DNA of 64,000 nt from Agromyces albus (GCF_004134825.1 NZ_SDPN01000002.1:124001-188000), one strand, 5' to 3'. Shown: positions 17,192-26,515, counted from the stretch's first letter. Notes: a model not told the origin generated them from the letters alone. Program-made: numbers and translations.

Positions 17192-18715
17192 GTGCTGCTC
17201 GACGAGCTCGTGGTGACTGCCGACGCCGTCGCGTCGACCCGGTCGCGACTCGCGAAGGTCGACGCGCTGGCCGAGCTGCTGCGCCGGCTCGAGCCAGATG
17301 AGATCGCGCCCGCCATTGGATTCCTCGTCGGCAAGCCGCGCCAGGGGCGCGTGGGAGTCGGCTGGCGCTCGGTCGGCGCCGCGATGGGGCAGCCAGCGGA
17401 TGCAGCGACCGTCACCGTCGCCGAGCTCGACGCGATGCTCGATCGGCTCGCCGCGACCTCCGGTGCCGGGTCGGCGGGCGGCCGCAGTCACGAGCTCCGC
17501 GAACTCACGGCGCGGGCCACCGAGCGCGAGCAGGGCTTCATCGCTCGCGTGCTCCTCGGTGAGATGCGAACCGGCGCCCTCGAAGGGGTGCTCACCGATG
17601 CGATCGCGCGGGCGGCCGATCGACCCGGCCCCGTCGTGCGGCGCGCGGCGACGCTTTCCGGCGACCTCGGTGAGACCGCCCGGCTCGCGCTCACGGCCAC
17701 CGAGGCCGAACTCGAGGCGGTCGGGCTCGTCGTGGGCAGGCCCGTGCTGCCGATGCTCGCGGCCACCGCGTCGAGCGCGGCGGCGGCGCTCGAGACCACC
17801 GGCGAGGCATCCGTCGAATACAAGCTCGACGGCGCGCGCATCCAGGCGCATCGTGTGGGCGACGACGTGCGCATCTTCACCCGCAACCTTGCCGACGTGA
17901 CCCACCGATTGCCCGAGGTCGTCGAGGTGGTGCGGGGCCTGCCTGTGCACGACGTGATCCTCGACGGCGAGACCCTCTCGCTCGACGAAGATGGCGTGCC
18001 CCGGCCGTTCCAAGAGACGATGTCGCGATTCGGAGCGGATGCCGCGCGGGCGACCCTGCTGCATCCGTGGTTCTTCGACGTGCTGCACGTCGACGGCCGC
18101 GACCTGCTCGACGAGCCGCTCGCGACGCGCCTCGCCGAGCTCGAGCGCATCGCAGCCGCATATCGCATTCCCGGCGAGGTGACCACCGACCCCGAGGTCG
18201 CCGAGCGGGTCTCGCGCGAGGCCCTCGCTGCTGGGCAGGAGGGCGTCGTCGTCAAGGCGATCGGGTCGACGTATGCCGCGGGCCGGCGCGGTTCGAGCTG
18301 GATCAAGGTGAAACCCGTGCACACCTACGATCTCGTCGTGCTCGCGTGCGAGTGGGGTTCGGGGCGGCGCACCGGCTGGCTCTCGAACCTGCACCTCGGC
18401 GCGCTCGACCCGACCGGCGAGTTCGGAGAGCCCGGCGGCTACGTGATGGTGGGCAAGACGTTCAAGGGCCTCACCGACGCATTGCTCAAGTGGCAGACCG
18501 AGTACTTCCCGCAGATCGAGCAGCGCCGCACCGAGAACACCGTGTGGGTCGAGCCCACCACCGTCGTCGAGATCGCGATCGACGGCGTGCAGGCCTCGAC
18601 CCGCTACCCGGGAGGCATTGCGCTTCGCTTCGCGCGCGTCAAGCGGTATCGCGACGACAAGCGCCCCGAGGAGGCCGACACGATCCAGACGCTGCGCGGG
18701 CTGCTGCGCATGTGA
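17192..18715 (+). CDS. ATP-dependent DNA ligase (LigB type)
   Basis: A 507-residue ATP-dependent ligase of the archaeal/actinobacterial LigB type, which seals nicks through a covalent lysyl-AMP. The N-terminal alpha-helical DNA-binding domain spans about 1-190. The adenylation motif EYKLDGARIQ gives the active lysine K211. Later nucleotidyltransferase motifs include DVILDGETLSLDEDG, EGVVVKAIGSTYAAGRRGSSWIKVKP and the OB-fold with FARVKRYRDDK. This is an accessory repair ligase, not the essential NAD-dependent LigA. It is flanked by an unrelated sugar locus and a convergent acdS gene 30 bp away. Confidence 0.93.
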   Translation: MLLDELVVTADAVASTRSRLAKVDALAELLRRLEPDEIAPAIGFLVGKPRQGRVGVGWRSVGAAMGQPADAATVTVAELDAMLDRLAATSGAGSAGGRSHELRELTARATEREQGFIARVLLGEMRTGALEGVLTDAIARAADRPGPVVRRAATLSGDLGETARLALTATEAELEAVGLVVGRPVLPMLAATASSAAAALETTGEASVEYKLDGARIQAHRVGDDVRIFTRNLADVTHRLPEVVEVVRGLPVHDVILDGETLSLDEDGVPRPFQETMSRFGADAARATLLHPWFFDVLHVDGRDLLDEPLATRLAELERIAAAYRIPGEVTTDPEVAERVSREALAAGQEGVVVKAIGSTYAAGRRGSSWIKVKPVHTYDLVVLACEWGSGRRTGWLSNLHLGALDPTGEFGEPGGYVMVGKTFKGLTDALLKWQTEYFPQIEQRRTENTVWVEPTTVVEIAIDGVQASTRYPGGIALRFARVKRYRDDKRPEEADTIQTLRGLLRM

Positions 18716-18745
18716 GTCGTCCGGCCCACTGCTCCGCGCGACGCC

Positions 18746-19768
18746 TCAGTGGTACCGCCCGCTGTACGCGTTGATCGCGGGCTGGCCGCCGAGGTGGGCG
18801 TAGAGCACGTTCGAGTCCTTCGAGATCTTGCCGCTCGACACCAGGTCGATGAGCCCGGCCATCGACTTGCCTTCGTACACCGGGTCGAGGATGACGCCCT
18901 CGAGCCGCCCCGTGAGGCGCATCGCCTCGTCGGTCGACTCGACCGGGATGCCGTACTCGTCGCCCGCCCAGCCCCCGAGCACGGTGATCTCGTCGTCGCG
19001 CAGGTCGCGGCCGACGTCGATGAGCTTCGCGGTGTTGCGCGCGATGCGGGCCACCTGGTCGCGGGTCTCGTCGATCTTCGCCGACGCGTCGATGCCGAGC
19101 ACGCGCCGCGGCCGGCCGCCGAAGTTCTGCTCGAGGTCGGCGAAGCCCGCGATCATGCCGGCGTGCGTCGATCCGGTCACCGAGCACACGACGATCGTGT
19201 CGAAGAACACCCCGAGTTCGCGCTCCTGCGCCGCCACCTCGTGCGCCCAGTTCGCAAACCCGAGACCGCCGAGCCGGTGATCGGATGCGCCGGCGGGGAT
19301 CGGGTACGGAGTGCCGCCCGATTCCTCGACATCCGAGATCGCCTGGCGCCACGACTCCTTGAACCCGATGCCGAACCCGGCGGGGGAGAGCCGCACGTCG
19401 GCGCCCATGAGGCGCGACAGCAGGATGTTGCCGACGCGGTCGTTGACGGCATCCGGCCAGTCGACCCAGTGCTCCTGCACGAGCACGCACTTCAGGCCGA
19501 GATGCGCGGCGACCGCCGCGACCTGGCGGGTGTGGTTCGACTGAACGCCGCCGATCGACACGAGGGTATCGGCGCCCTTGGCAAGCGCATCGGGCACGAG
19601 GTACTCGAGCTTGCGGGTCTTGTTGCCGCCGAAGGCGAGACCGCTCGAGACATCCTCCCGCTTCATCCAGACGCGGGCGCCGCCGAGGTGAGCGCTCAGT
19701 CGGTCGACCGGGTGCACCGGGCTCGGGCCGAACGTCAGCTGGTGGCGGGGGAAGTCGGCGAGGGGCAT
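18746..19768 (-). CDS. acdS: 1-aminocyclopropane-1-carboxylate deaminase
   Basis: A 340-residue PLP enzyme that opens the ring of ACC to give 2-oxobutyrate and ammonia. The PLP lysine is K50 in [10 protein letters not shown]. The block [10 protein letters not shown] carries the Tyr-Glu pair, and the C-terminal VLYAHLGG keeps the Leu that separates true ACC deaminases from D-cysteine desulfhydrases, as known from the Pseudomonas enzyme. Length matches the family (about 338). A GGAGACC site precedes the ATG. Breaking down ACC, the ethylene precursor, is a common trait of plant-associated bacteria. No Lrp-type acdR regulator is adjacent. Confidence 0.9.
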   Translation of the reverse strand: MPLADFPRHQLTFGPSPVHPVDRLSAHLGGARVWMKREDVSSGLAFGGNKTRKLEYLVPDALAKGADTLVSIGGVQSNHTRQVAAVAAHLGLKCVLVQEHWVDWPDAVNDRVGNILLSRLMGADVRLSPAGFGIGFKESWRQAISDVEESGGTPYPIPAGASDHRLGGLGFANWAHEVAAQERELGVFFDTIVVCSVTGSTHAGMIAGFADLEQNFGGRPRRVLGIDASAKIDETRDQVARIARNTAKLIDVGRDLRDDEITVLGGWAGDEYGIPVESTDEAMRLTGRLEGVILDPVYEGKSMAGLIDLVSSGKISKDSNVLYAHLGGQPAINAYSGRYH

Positions 19769-19787
19769 TGGGGTCTCCTTCGGATCG

Positions 19788-20108
19788 CTACGGCGTGATC
19801 GAGTCGACGTAGGCGTACGCCTCGTCGGTGATCGTGCGCCACCGATCGACGCCGTCGGCGAGCGGGACGACCGCCCACTCGCGCCTCGGGCTGCCCGCCA
19901 TCATCATGTTGTCGAGCCCGAGCGCCTCGATGCGCTCGACGGGCAGCTTCACGACGAGGTCGCCGGACTTCGAGGCGAAGGCGAAGATCTTGCCGCGCAC
20001 CGAGAGGCCCTCCGAGTTGAACATCCGGCTCATCGCGGTATCCGGCTTCGACAGGATGTCGCGCGCGATCTCATCGAGTACCTCGCGTCCGCGCGCTCGA
20101 TCGTCCAT
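19788..20108 (-). CDS. TfoX N-terminal-like small protein
   Basis: A 106-residue protein. The pattern [36 protein letters not shown] resembles the TfoX N-terminal/YjbR-like fold, where MFGxxGL...GKxFA...LxLKLP is conserved. No enzymatic residues are evident and the role is unknown. It ends 19 bp upstream of acdS in the same direction and may be co-transcribed with it. The start follows a -10-like TACCGT by 6 nt, with no ribosome binding site. Confidence 0.75.
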   Translation of the reverse strand: MDDRARGREVLDEIARDILSKPDTAMSRMFNSEGLSVRGKIFAFASKSGDLVVKLPVERIEALGLDNMMMAGSPRREWAVVPLADGVDRWRTITDEAYAYVDSITP

Positions 20109-20114
20109 GGGTCG

Positions 20115-20120
20115 ACGGTA
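20115..20120 (-). promoter_or_regulatory. -10 element, leaderless start of the TfoX-like gene
   Basis: TACCGT on the minus strand, 6 nt before the ATG at 20108. It may also serve acdS downstream. Confidence 0.4.
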
Positions 20121-20176
20121 CGGCTGCGGATGCCTCGCCCACAAGAACGCGACGCGGCATCCCCTGATGTTCCGGC

Positions 20177-20800
20177 CTACTCGCGCTCCGCCTCGAGCTT
20201 GGAGATGTCGATTCCGGTGACGGGCTCGCCCGCGGGCTCGTACACGAGTGAGATCGCACCCTTCGGGAAGACCTTGGGCGGCTCGACGAGCGTGAAGGCC
20301 GACGGAACGAGGCCGTCGGTCCAGAGTCGCTTGCCGGTGCCGAAGGTGATCGGGTAGACCCAGAGGTTCAGCCGGTCGACGAGGTGCTCCCTCAGCAGGG
20401 TCTGCACGAGGTCGCCGCTGCCGAAGGTGTGGACCTCGTCGAAGCGGTCTCGGAGCGCAGCCACCTCGGTCGCGACATCCGTCACCACCGTCGTTCCGGC
20501 CCAGCTCGGGTCGGTCAGCGTGCGCGACGCCACGAACTTGGGCACCGCGTTGAACTTCTCGGCGATCGGGTCGTCTGCGTTCGGCCAGAAGCCGGAGAAG
20601 ATGTCGTAGGTCTTGCGACCGAGCAGCAGCGCCTGGAGGCGATCGATGCCGGCGCCGATCGACTCTCCCGACTCGTCGTCGAAGTAGGCGCCCTGCCAGC
20701 CGCCGAACTCGAAGCCGCCCTCGCGATCCTCGTCGGGGGCGCCTGGCGCCTGATATACCCCGTCGAGGGTGATGAAGAGGTCGACGGCGATGATTCCCAT
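20177..20800 (-). CDS. Dihydrofolate reductase/RibD C-terminal family protein
   Basis: A 207-residue protein of the RibD C-terminal/DHFR-like family. It begins MGIIAVDLFITLDGVYQAPGAPDED, has LLLGRKTYDIFSGFWP in the position of the NADPH-binding loop, and HTFGSGDLVQTLLREHLVDRLNLWVYPITFGTGKRLW, all hallmark blocks of stand-alone actinobacterial members. It probably acts as an NADPH-dependent reductase; the substrate is unknown. The ATG at 20800 has GAAGGAG upstream, and this rules out the long extension of the same frame across the esterase gene. Confidence 0.88.
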   Translation of the reverse strand: MGIIAVDLFITLDGVYQAPGAPDEDREGGFEFGGWQGAYFDDESGESIGAGIDRLQALLLGRKTYDIFSGFWPNADDPIAEKFNAVPKFVASRTLTDPSWAGTTVVTDVATEVAALRDRFDEVHTFGSGDLVQTLLREHLVDRLNLWVYPITFGTGKRLWTDGLVPSAFTLVEPPKVFPKGAISLVYEPAGEPVTGIDISKLEAERE

Positions 20801-20908
20801 GAGCTGCTCCTTCGCGTGCGCGGGATGGCGGAATCGACATCCGCCTCCATACATGTTTCGCGACTTGCCTGAATATGCAAGCCCTGTCGTGCAACCGGCA
20901 ACCCGTGC

Positions 20909-20914
20909 TGCAAT
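20909..20914 (+). promoter_or_regulatory. -10 element, leaderless start of the carboxylesterase gene
   Basis: TGCAAT is followed by 6 nt and the GTG start at 20921; no ribosome binding site is visible. Confidence 0.35.
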
Positions 20915-20920
20915 GGGCGA

Positions 20921-22531
20921 GTGGACAAGGGTGCGGAAGTCATCGCACCGAACCGCTCGCTCGACGAAGAGCTCGACGTTTACGTCACTGGGGGAATGGT
21001 TCGCGGCGTACTCGAAGACGGCCTGCTCGCCTGGCGCGGCATTCCGTATGCGGCTCCGCCCGTGGGGGAATTGCGATTCGCGGCCCCGGCCCCGGTCGTG
21101 CCCTGGGAGGGTGTCCTCGATGCGTCCGAGTTCGGCCCGATCGCGCCGCAGCCGTTCTCGTATCGGCTCATCCGTCCACCTTCGGCCGTGGTCCCGAGCG
21201 ACGAGGACTGCCTCACCGTCAACGTGCGGGCGCCGATCCGCGACGCGGGTGATTCCACGCTGCTGCCCGTGCTGGTCTTCATCCATGGCGGCGGCTACAG
21301 CGCGGGGTCGTCGCGCGACTTCTCGGGACAGGGCGAGGGGTTCGTGCAGAGTGGACGGATCGTGTTCGTGAGCTTCAACTATCGGCTCGGGGCGCTCGGC
21401 TACCTCGACTTCACCGCCTACTCGAGCGCGGAGCGCTCGTTCGTGAGCAATCTCGGATTGCGCGACCAGCTGGCGCTGCTGCAATGGGTGCAGGACAACA
21501 TCAGCGGCTTCGGGGGAGACCCCGACAACGTGACGGTGTTCGGCGAGTCCGCGGGCGGCAATGCCGTCACCACGCTCATGGCGACGCCTTCGGCACGGGG
21601 GCTGTTCGCTCGCGCGATCGCGCAGAGCCCACCGCCCACCGCCGTCTATTCGCAAGCGGTGACCTCGCGATGGGCGCAGGACTACGTCGACATTCTGCGA
21701 GACGTCGTCGGCGCGCGGAAGACAGCCGACGGCGACGCGGCAGCCGACGGGCTCGCACTGCTCCCGCCGCAGCAGTTATTGACGGAGGCCCCGGTCGACG
21801 ACCTGGTCGCGGCATCCGTCACCCTGCAAGCGAGCATTCCCGATGCCTACCCCGGCGCCTTTTGCTTCGCGCCGGTCGTCGACGGGGAGTTGCTGCCGGA
21901 GTTGCCGATTCGGGCGTTTCGCGACGGCCGTGCGCATCGCGTGCCGCTCATCATCGGGACGAACGATCGCGAGGGCTCGATCTTCCGCGGCCGCGTCGAC
22001 ATCCTGCCGCGCACACCGGAGCGGATCGACGCGTTATTCGAACGCGCGCCCGTCAGCTCGCAACAGGCGATGCGCGACGCCTATCCGGGCCTGCCCGGGC
22101 TGCGAGCGGGCGCCGACTTCGGCGGTGACTACGGCTTCTGGTACCCGAGCACCCGGGTGGCGGACTTCCACTCGCGGTACGCGCCCGTCTGGTCGTACCG
22201 GTTCGACGTGGCGCCGCGCCTACTCGAGATCCTCGGTCTCAACGCAACGCACGGGATCGAGATGTTCACCCTGTTCGACAGCACGGAGGAGCCGCTCGCC
22301 CGCATCATGACGTCGCTCGGCGGGCAGGAGGCCTACGCGGCGGCCGGCGAGCGGATGCGCGCGTTCTGGCTTCAGTTCGCCGAAGACGGGATCCCGGCCG
22401 AGACGTGGCCGCGCTACGAGGAACGCACGAGGTCGACGCTCATCGTCGACGCCGAGGATCGCATCGAATCAGACCCCCGGCGCGAGCGACGGCGGGCGTG
22501 GAATCGGTTCATCCCGTCGCTCGCGGGCTGA
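20921..22531 (+). CDS. Carboxylesterase, type B
   Basis: A 536-residue alpha/beta hydrolase of the type-B carboxylesterase family. The N-terminal VRGVLEDGLLAWRGIPYAAPPVGELRF and SDEDCLTVNV blocks, the oxyanion HGGGYSAGSS and the nucleophile elbow VFGESAGG are all present. The acid and His (in NATHGIEMF) follow in order. There is no signal peptide, so it is probably cytoplasmic and may hydrolyse small esters, possibly acetyl or feruloyl groups from imported sugars, though nothing specific shows this. It is divergent from the RibD-like gene. A dispersed inverted repeat begins 2 bp after the stop. Confidence 0.9.
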   Translation: MDKGAEVIAPNRSLDEELDVYVTGGMVRGVLEDGLLAWRGIPYAAPPVGELRFAAPAPVVPWEGVLDASEFGPIAPQPFSYRLIRPPSAVVPSDEDCLTVNVRAPIRDAGDSTLLPVLVFIHGGGYSAGSSRDFSGQGEGFVQSGRIVFVSFNYRLGALGYLDFTAYSSAERSFVSNLGLRDQLALLQWVQDNISGFGGDPDNVTVFGESAGGNAVTTLMATPSARGLFARAIAQSPPPTAVYSQAVTSRWAQDYVDILRDVVGARKTADGDAAADGLALLPPQQLLTEAPVDDLVAASVTLQASIPDAYPGAFCFAPVVDGELLPELPIRAFRDGRAHRVPLIIGTNDREGSIFRGRVDILPRTPERIDALFERAPVSSQQAMRDAYPGLPGLRAGADFGGDYGFWYPSTRVADFHSRYAPVWSYRFDVAPRLLEILGLNATHGIEMFTLFDSTEEPLARIMTSLGGQEAYAAAGERMRAFWLQFAEDGIPAETWPRYEERTRSTLIVDAEDRIESDPRRERRRAWNRFIPSLAG

Positions 22532-22532
22532 G

Positions 22533-22632
22533 GGTGGTTGAGTAGCCAGCGAAGCAGGTGTATCGAAACCACTTCAACCCGGGCGGATGGTTTCGATACG
22601 CGTCGCGCTGCGCGCGGCGCTACTCAACCACC
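22533..22632. repeat. Dispersed intergenic repeat, two copies head to head
   Basis: The left copy (22533-22572) starts GGTGGTTGAGTAG and ends GTATCGAAACCAC. The right copy (about 22587-22632) is the reverse complement with a different GC-rich centre. Together they form a long stem that could act as a terminator after the esterase gene. Single relatives occur at 30481 and 56608. Confidence 0.75.
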
Positions 22633-22703
22633 GGTCTGCGTTGGGACTGTACGCTCGGGACCGGTCCCGCCGCCGGCGGACGCTGAGGGAGAGCGCGGTT
22701 CGA

Positions 22704-23267
22704 ATGTCGTCGGTGTGGGAGCGCTATGGGATCGTGATCTCGGCGACCGTCCTGCTCGGCGTGCCCCTCGGTGCGCTCGTGGTCCTCTGGCTGGTGCGGC
22801 GTCGAATCAGACGTGGCTGGTCGCCGGCGTGGGCCTGGCGCGCGACGGTGGCCGAGGTCTGCCTCGTCGTGGGCACGGCGCCCTGGGTATGGATGATCAT
22901 GACTCCGACATCCGGCCCTCGCGGCCTTCAGCTCATCCCACTGCACGACCTTCAGGCTGTGCTCACGGGGGACGACAGCGTCGTGCAGGTGATCGGGAAT
23001 CTCCTGGCCTTCGCCGCACTCGGATTCGTTCTGCCGATCCGGTTCCGCCTCGCCGAGGCCAGGCGGGTTCCGGGTGTGGTCGCGGTCGTGGTCGCCAGCT
23101 CGTCGCTGCTCGTCGAGGTACTGCAGTTCACGCTGCGTCTCGGTCGGGTGTCCTCGGTCGACGACATCCTGCTGAACACGGCGGGAGCGGTTCTCGCGGC
23201 CCTCGCGTCGGCGCGATGGTGGCGCTCACGCGCCAGCGCCCCGGGCCCGAGCCCGTCACCAGGGTGA
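22704..23267 (+). CDS. VanZ-like family membrane protein
   Basis: A 187-residue membrane protein with about five hydrophobic helices. The C-terminal signature LLVEVLQFTLRLGRVSSVDDILLNTAGAVLAAL matches the VanZ-like family, and the middle block FIPLHD-like LQLIPLHDLQAVL with VIGNLLAFAALGFVLP is also typical. VanZ relatives are linked to low-level glycopeptide tolerance, but most genomic copies have unknown roles. The ATG at 22704 has GAGGGAGAG upstream. The last 12 bp overlap the 3' end of the convergent cupin gene. Confidence 0.8.
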   Translation: MSSVWERYGIVISATVLLGVPLGALVVLWLVRRRIRRGWSPAWAWRATVAEVCLVVGTAPWVWMIMTPTSGPRGLQLIPLHDLQAVLTGDDSVVQVIGNLLAFAALGFVLPIRFRLAEARRVPGVVAVVVASSSLLVEVLQFTLRLGRVSSVDDILLNTAGAVLAALASARWWRSRASAPGPSPSPG

Positions 23268-23684
23268 CGGGCGGTCGTTGTCGCGCTGGCTGTCGTCGGG
23301 GAGGTGCGGCAGCTCGGAGCCGCCCGCTCGGATGCACAGCCACCGCAATTGCTCCGGACTGTCGGGCACGCAGCGCCATGTGCGCCACACTCCTTGACCG
23401 ACTCGCACGACGGTGCCAGGACCGACGTCGACGACCTCGTCGTCGAGCCCCATCTGCCCACGCCCGGCGAGGAACACGTAGAGCTCCTCGATGCGAGCGT
23501 GCGTGTGCCAGTAGCCTGCTTGCTCGCCCGGCTCATACGCGTTCGCCGTCATGCCGATGTACTGCATCGTCAGGTCATGATCGACGACCCGTCGACCGTC
23601 ACGCGAAGTGTCGGGGCGGAAGCCGCCATAGTGCTCCCGCCACTCGTCGGGGCCGCCCATCTCCAACACCTCGTAGTCGCTCAC
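23256..23684 (-). CDS. Cupin domain protein
   Basis: A 142-residue single-domain cupin. Motif 1 is GYWHTHARIEELYVFLAGRGQMGLDDEVVDVGPG (two His and a Glu for metal binding). Motif 2 is degenerate, around GTVVRVGQGVWRTWRCVPD, with no metal His. The substrate is unknown; sugar isomerase or storage roles are possible. The GTG start follows TACAGT by 6 nt, so it is probably leaderless. Its tail overlaps the convergent VanZ-like gene. Confidence 0.82.
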   Translation of the reverse strand: MSDYEVLEMGGPDEWREHYGGFRPDTSRDGRRVVDHDLTMQYIGMTANAYEPGEQAGYWHTHARIEELYVFLAGRGQMGLDDEVVDVGPGTVVRVGQGVWRTWRCVPDSPEQLRWLCIRAGGSELPHLPDDSQRDNDRPSPW

Positions 23685-23690
23685 GACGTC

Positions 23691-23696
23691 ACTGTA
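23691..23696 (-). promoter_or_regulatory. -10 element, leaderless start of the cupin gene
   Basis: TACAGT on the minus strand, 6 nt before the GTG at 23684. Confidence 0.45.
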
Positions 23697-23712
23697 GCGG
23701 GCCGAACAAGGA

Positions 23713-23749
23713 GAGCGGATGCCGCGGGCGCTCGCCGCGGCATCCGCTC
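23713..23749 (-). terminator. Hairpin terminator of the GH59 gene
   Basis: A perfect 15-bp stem (23713-23727 with 23735-23749) and a 7-nt loop directly after the GH59 stop codon. Confidence 0.8.
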
Positions 23750-23753
23750 GACC

Positions 23754-26504
23754 TCACTTCAGCACGTCCACACCGTCGAGCGTGAACGTGCCGCTCACCA
23801 CGGTGACCGCGATCGTGTGCTCGCCGCTCCCGAGGCCGCGCAGCCAGTGCGAGGTCTGTCGCACGCCGGTCGCGCCCACCGTCACTCGCGTCGGCGGCGC
23901 CCCGTCGACGGAGACGTCGATCGTCGCGGCAGCCGTCGCCCCGAAGAGGTTGATCCCGCTCCCGCTGAAGGGCAGGGAGACGGATGCCCCGGCCGCGAGC
24001 TCGTGGTTCGTGCGGTTGTAGTGCGCGAACCCGACCTGGCGGAACGTGACCGGCCCGTTGTACGCGAGCGACGCCGTGTCGTCGAGCTTCGTGGACTCCC
24101 ACGCGAGCCCGTCGACCGGGGTGATCGCGAGGTTGTCCCAGTTCGTCTCGTAGTATCCCGAGACGAGTGAGATGCGGCCCGTCATGACCGGGCTCACCGA
24201 GGTGTCGGTCCACGTCGTGAGCTCGGTGCCGTCGACCGACGGCGTGAGGGCGTTCTCCGCGGCCGTGAGCGAGATCCGGTGCCACGCCCCTGCGTCGAAG
24301 TCGGCGATGGTGCCGGATGCCACGACGGCGTCGCGCTTGCGGAGCTCCCACGCGCCGGCAGGCGACACCCGCACCGCGTATGCCGCGAGGTCGGAACCCT
24401 GCGTCACCACCTGTCGCACGCCGAGGCCGGCGAAGTTCGCCAGCGTGGCATCCTTCACCTCGGAGTCGAACTTCACGTCGACGGCCGCGGTGTAGTTCGC
24501 CCACGTGTGGTCGCCGAGGATCGTCGCGGGCGCGTCGGTCGCCAGCTTGTTCTGGCTTCCGTCGCCCCAGACGTTCCAGGTGTAGGGCCGGTTGTCGGCG
24601 GTGATGCGTTGCTGGAGCACGTTGTCGTGCCCGGCCTCGGCGGAGCCCACCACCTCGAAGGCGCCGTTCTGGTCGGCCGTGTAGCGGGGCGTGCCGCCGC
24701 GACGCTCGAGGTACGACATGCTCACGCCGCCGACGTCTTCAGCGGGGTAGCCCGCGTACTCGAAGTCGTCGGTGTAGGGCAGTTCGAGCGGGCTGTTCTC
24801 GGCGGTCGAGGCGTAGTCGCCGCTCGCGTACGCCGTCGTCGAGTCGGTGAGCCCGTCGGCGAGCGACGAGATCGTGAGGATCGAGTACGGCGCGACCTCG
24901 ACGCGGTAGACGACGTAGCTCGTGCCGTCGGCGCCGGTCTCGGTGCGCACCGGCTTGATGTAGCCGATCTGCTGGAACCAGTCCGCATCGTAGGGTTCGC
25001 CGGACTCCGGGCCTGTCGTCTCCCACAGGTGCAGGGGAGTGTTCTTGGTGACCCCCAGGTCGGCGACCTTGACCTCGAAGTGGCGGGGCTTGGCGGTGTT
25101 GTTCGCGTGCACCTGGGTGAAGTCGGGCTTGTGCGCTCCGCGGCCCGGGTCGTCGGCTGCGGCCGGGTCGAGTGGCTCGCGCAGCGTCAGCACGGTGCGG
25201 GTGCTCGACCCGACGGCGGTGCCGCCGTCGGCGAACGTGCCGTCGCCGCCGCTCGCGCCCTCGATGTACTCCCAGCCCTGGTCGATGAACTGCATGAAGT
25301 GGCGCACCAGCACGATGCCGACGCCGCCCTCGTAGTAACCCGACCACGGGTCGGAGGCGCGGATGAGGTGCTTCGGCGAGTAGGAGGAGCCCTCGTACAG
25401 GGCGCTGACCGCCGGCTGGAAGAGGAACGAGGTCATATGCGCGGGGTTCGCGCCCGACCCCGACCACTTGTACGCGTTGATGAACCGGTCGGCGATGTCG
25501 ACCGCGCCGACCGTGCCGCCGATGCCGCCCATCTCGGGTTGTGCGGTGAGCCGGTACTCGGGGTCGATCATCGGGGCCACGCCCTCGGAGTAGATGACCT
25601 CCTTGCCGAACTCCTTGTTGAGCCGGGTCAGGTTGGGGCCGCCGCCGATCGTGTAGTGGATGCCGATGGCGTCGACGTGCTCGAGGGCCTCGGGGCTCGC
25701 GAGGATCGCTCCCGCGACGCCCTCGCCGTTCCGGTAGGAGTCGAGCGCGACGATCTCGATGTCGCCGTAGTCGTATCGGGCGTCGGATGCCGCTGCGTCG
25801 GCCTCGAGGCGCTTGGCGACCTCGATCGTCCACGCGAGCTCGCTGGCGATGTACTTGGCGTTGACCTCGTTCTGCGACGGGCTGATGTAGTCGAACTTCA
25901 CGCCGTAGGTGTCGTACGCGGCGTCGATGGTCTCCTTGTACCACTGGTACCGCGCGTCGGTCTGATTGCCCGTCCACGAGGGCTCGGCCCACCGCAGCGC
26001 CTCGACCTTGAGGTCAGGGTTGATCGTCTTCGCGTCGGCGATCAGCCGGAAGCCGGCGCCGCGCAGCACGTTGGCCGGCTCGTCGGCGCTGCGCTTCGTC
26101 GCGGGCTCCGCGCCCGACGACGTGTTCACGTCGGCGCCGAGCTCGACCTTGATGTGCATCAGCCCCGCACCGGTGTCGGTGTTGAACAGCATGTTCAGGA
26201 TCCGCCAGTACGCCTCGGGGTTCTCCTCGCGGTAGTCGAGCAGCAGCCGCGACGTGTTGTTGCACGACACCGAGCCGAACCCGCCGAACACGTTGAAGGC
26301 GCTCCCGTCGGGCGCGCGTTCGACGTCGTCGCCGTCGACGATGAGCTCCTTCCAGTCGACGGAGTCGTCACCGAACTCGAGCTTGGGGGGCTCCGGGTCA
26401 CTCGTCTCGAGCGCGATCGCCGACGGCGCCGCTGCGAGCGACGCGGCGATCAGCGCCCCTGCGGCGGCGGCGGTGGCGAGCCTCCACCTGGATTTCTGGG
26501 TCAT
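23754..26504 (-). CDS. Secreted GH59 galactocerebrosidase-family beta-galactosidase
   Basis: A 916-residue secreted enzyme with an Ala-rich signal peptide (about 1-30). Its plan matches animal galactosylceramidase: TIM barrel (about 45-330) with acid/base E213 in SPSQNEVN and nucleophile E307 in VIYSEGVAP, a beta-sandwich, and a lectin (LamG-like) domain from about 640 to 810 that ends ISLVSGYYETNWDNLAI. A galactose-binding-like domain (about 815-916) is added at the C-terminus. Family members release beta-linked galactose. With its secreted location and GH30 neighbour, arabinogalactan or galactolipid are both plausible substrates. A GAAAGGA ribosome site precedes the ATG. Confidence 0.87.
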   Translation of the reverse strand: MTQKSRWRLATAAAAGALIAASLAAAPSAIALETSDPEPPKLEFGDDSVDWKELIVDGDDVERAPDGSAFNVFGGFGSVSCNNTSRLLLDYREENPEAYWRILNMLFNTDTGAGLMHIKVELGADVNTSSGAEPATKRSADEPANVLRGAGFRLIADAKTINPDLKVEALRWAEPSWTGNQTDARYQWYKETIDAAYDTYGVKFDYISPSQNEVNAKYIASELAWTIEVAKRLEADAAASDARYDYGDIEIVALDSYRNGEGVAGAILASPEALEHVDAIGIHYTIGGGPNLTRLNKEFGKEVIYSEGVAPMIDPEYRLTAQPEMGGIGGTVGAVDIADRFINAYKWSGSGANPAHMTSFLFQPAVSALYEGSSYSPKHLIRASDPWSGYYEGGVGIVLVRHFMQFIDQGWEYIEGASGGDGTFADGGTAVGSSTRTVLTLREPLDPAAADDPGRGAHKPDFTQVHANNTAKPRHFEVKVADLGVTKNTPLHLWETTGPESGEPYDADWFQQIGYIKPVRTETGADGTSYVVYRVEVAPYSILTISSLADGLTDSTTAYASGDYASTAENSPLELPYTDDFEYAGYPAEDVGGVSMSYLERRGGTPRYTADQNGAFEVVGSAEAGHDNVLQQRITADNRPYTWNVWGDGSQNKLATDAPATILGDHTWANYTAAVDVKFDSEVKDATLANFAGLGVRQVVTQGSDLAAYAVRVSPAGAWELRKRDAVVASGTIADFDAGAWHRISLTAAENALTPSVDGTELTTWTDTSVSPVMTGRISLVSGYYETNWDNLAITPVDGLAWESTKLDDTASLAYNGPVTFRQVGFAHYNRTNHELAAGASVSLPFSGSGINLFGATAAATIDVSVDGAPPTRVTVGATGVRQTSHWLRGLGSGEHTIAVTVVSGTFTLDGVDVLK

Positions 26505-26515
26505 GCGGGATTCCT

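Noticed and set aside
18746-19768. D-cysteine desulfhydrase instead of ACC deaminase
   Set aside because: The Glu after the catalytic Tyr and the Leu in AHLGG are those of ACC deaminase.
22533-22632. Facing inverted repeats as ends of an insertion sequence
   Set aside because: Only about 14 bp lie between the copies, no transposase is present and no target duplication is visible.
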